NCBI GenBank assembly: GCA_964522605.1 | Contig: CAZFWV010000405.1 | Span: 1 to 5,958, forward strand | Length of the DNA stretch: 5,958 nt | Origin: CAVZLD01 sp964522605 | Lineage (GTDB): Bacteria > Planctomycetota > Planctomycetia > Pirellulales > Pirellulaceae | Reading direction: 5' to 3' | In this document: positions 5,840 through 5,958 of the stretch, piece by piece | How the letters are laid out: every line of letters begins with the position of its first letter | Numbering within the stretch: the first letter of the stretch is position 1 | Notes under the pieces: model-generated | What the model saw: the letters and a program-made list of their open reading frames with translations, nothing else | What the model was told of the DNA's origin: nothing | Databases searched by the model: none | Made by a program: the position numbers and the translations under genes

Positions 5840-5896
5840 CGATTCCAAAATCGAAGATCCAATTCAGGAACTAGAAAGTCCAACGTGGAAACACGT
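5840..5896 (+). promoter_or_regulatory. Two small hairpins in the leader of the right-end gene
   Basis: Downstream of the predicted transcription start, CGATT-CCAA-AATCG (5840-5853) and ACGTG-GAAA-CACGT (5883-5896) are perfect 5-bp stems with four-base loops; the second has a GNRA tetraloop. They lie before the ribosome binding site and do not cover it. They could stabilise the leader or be part of a larger fold. Confidence 0.35.
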
Positions 5897-5933
5897 AGCA
5901 ACGGGTAACAGGTAAGAGAAGAAAGTGAGGTGC

Positions 5934-5958
5934 ATGATGTTAGCTCGATGGCAACCAT
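5934..5958 (+). CDS. Start of a probable Hsp20/alpha-crystallin small heat-shock protein (cut by window edge)
   Basis: Only eight codons are visible: MMLARWQP. Small heat-shock proteins of the Hsp20 family commonly begin M-L-x-R-W-x-P-F followed by a helix, and planctomycete members begin in just this way. That is the basis of the call. GTGAGG precedes the two adjacent ATGs, with GAGG 3 bases before the first (5934) and 6 before the second (5937); the second has the more usual spacing. The promoter at 5805-5820 and the leader hairpins point to this gene. Hsp20 proteins are ATP-independent holdases that bind unfolding proteins in the cytoplasm. With so few residues a different protein is quite possible. 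That a gene starts here is more certain than its identity. Confidence 0.5.

Noticed and set aside
5737..5958. 73-codon minus-strand frame at the right edge
   Set aside because: It runs across the sigma-54 promoter and leader, has no domain-like sequence, and conflicts with the better-supported plus-strand start.
1..5958. CRISPR array, phage-defence operon or biosynthetic cluster
   Set aside because: No regularly spaced repeat-spacer units, no nuclease or helicase motifs, and no enzyme clusters are seen in the intact genes.

Overview
The window looks like chromosome from a planctomycete, probably a Pirellulales-type marine or freshwater lineage. The reasons are a secreted β-propeller-like protein ending in dockerin-like repeats and a PEP-CTERM sorting tail, and a 480-aa secreted protein with carboxypeptidase-regulatory-like domains whose sequence style I know from planctomycetes. 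Gene density is low and the spacers are long and hairpin-rich. These assignments come from reading motifs, not from a database search.

Layout. Bases 58-96 are the 3' half of a tRNA-Gly(GCC), starting exactly at the anticodon. The 5' half is missing, which is what an integrase attachment site looks like. Bases 97-520 hold no intact gene. On the minus strand at 228-390 there is a possible broken remnant of an IS66-type accessory protein. A minus-strand gene at 560-1339 encodes a 259-aa GRDP-like protein with one membrane segment and a Gly/Cys-rich tail. Bases 1340-2175 are noncoding as far as I can see but contain several inverted repeats, including an 18-bp one at 1962-2022 and a terminator-like hairpin reading on the minus strand at 1700-1720. 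Two exported-protein genes follow on the minus strand. The upstream one (4129-5571) encodes the 480-aa regulatory-domain protein. The downstream one (2176-3861) encodes the propeller/dockerin/PEP-CTERM protein. The 267-bp gap between them suggests separate transcription or a loose pair.

The right end is a divergent intergenic region (5572-5933). It carries a plus-strand intrinsic terminator (5697-5737), a pair of GGGAAAACC direct repeats 22 bp apart, and a near-consensus sigma-54 promoter (5805-5820). A leader with two small perfect hairpins leads to the first eight codons of a plus-strand gene (MMLARWQP...) cut by the window edge. That N-terminus resembles Hsp20/alpha-crystallin small heat-shock proteins. 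The sigma-54 promoter in front of this gene and the tRNA-Gly fragment are the two observations most worth following up. I did not find a convincing new multi-gene system in this window.
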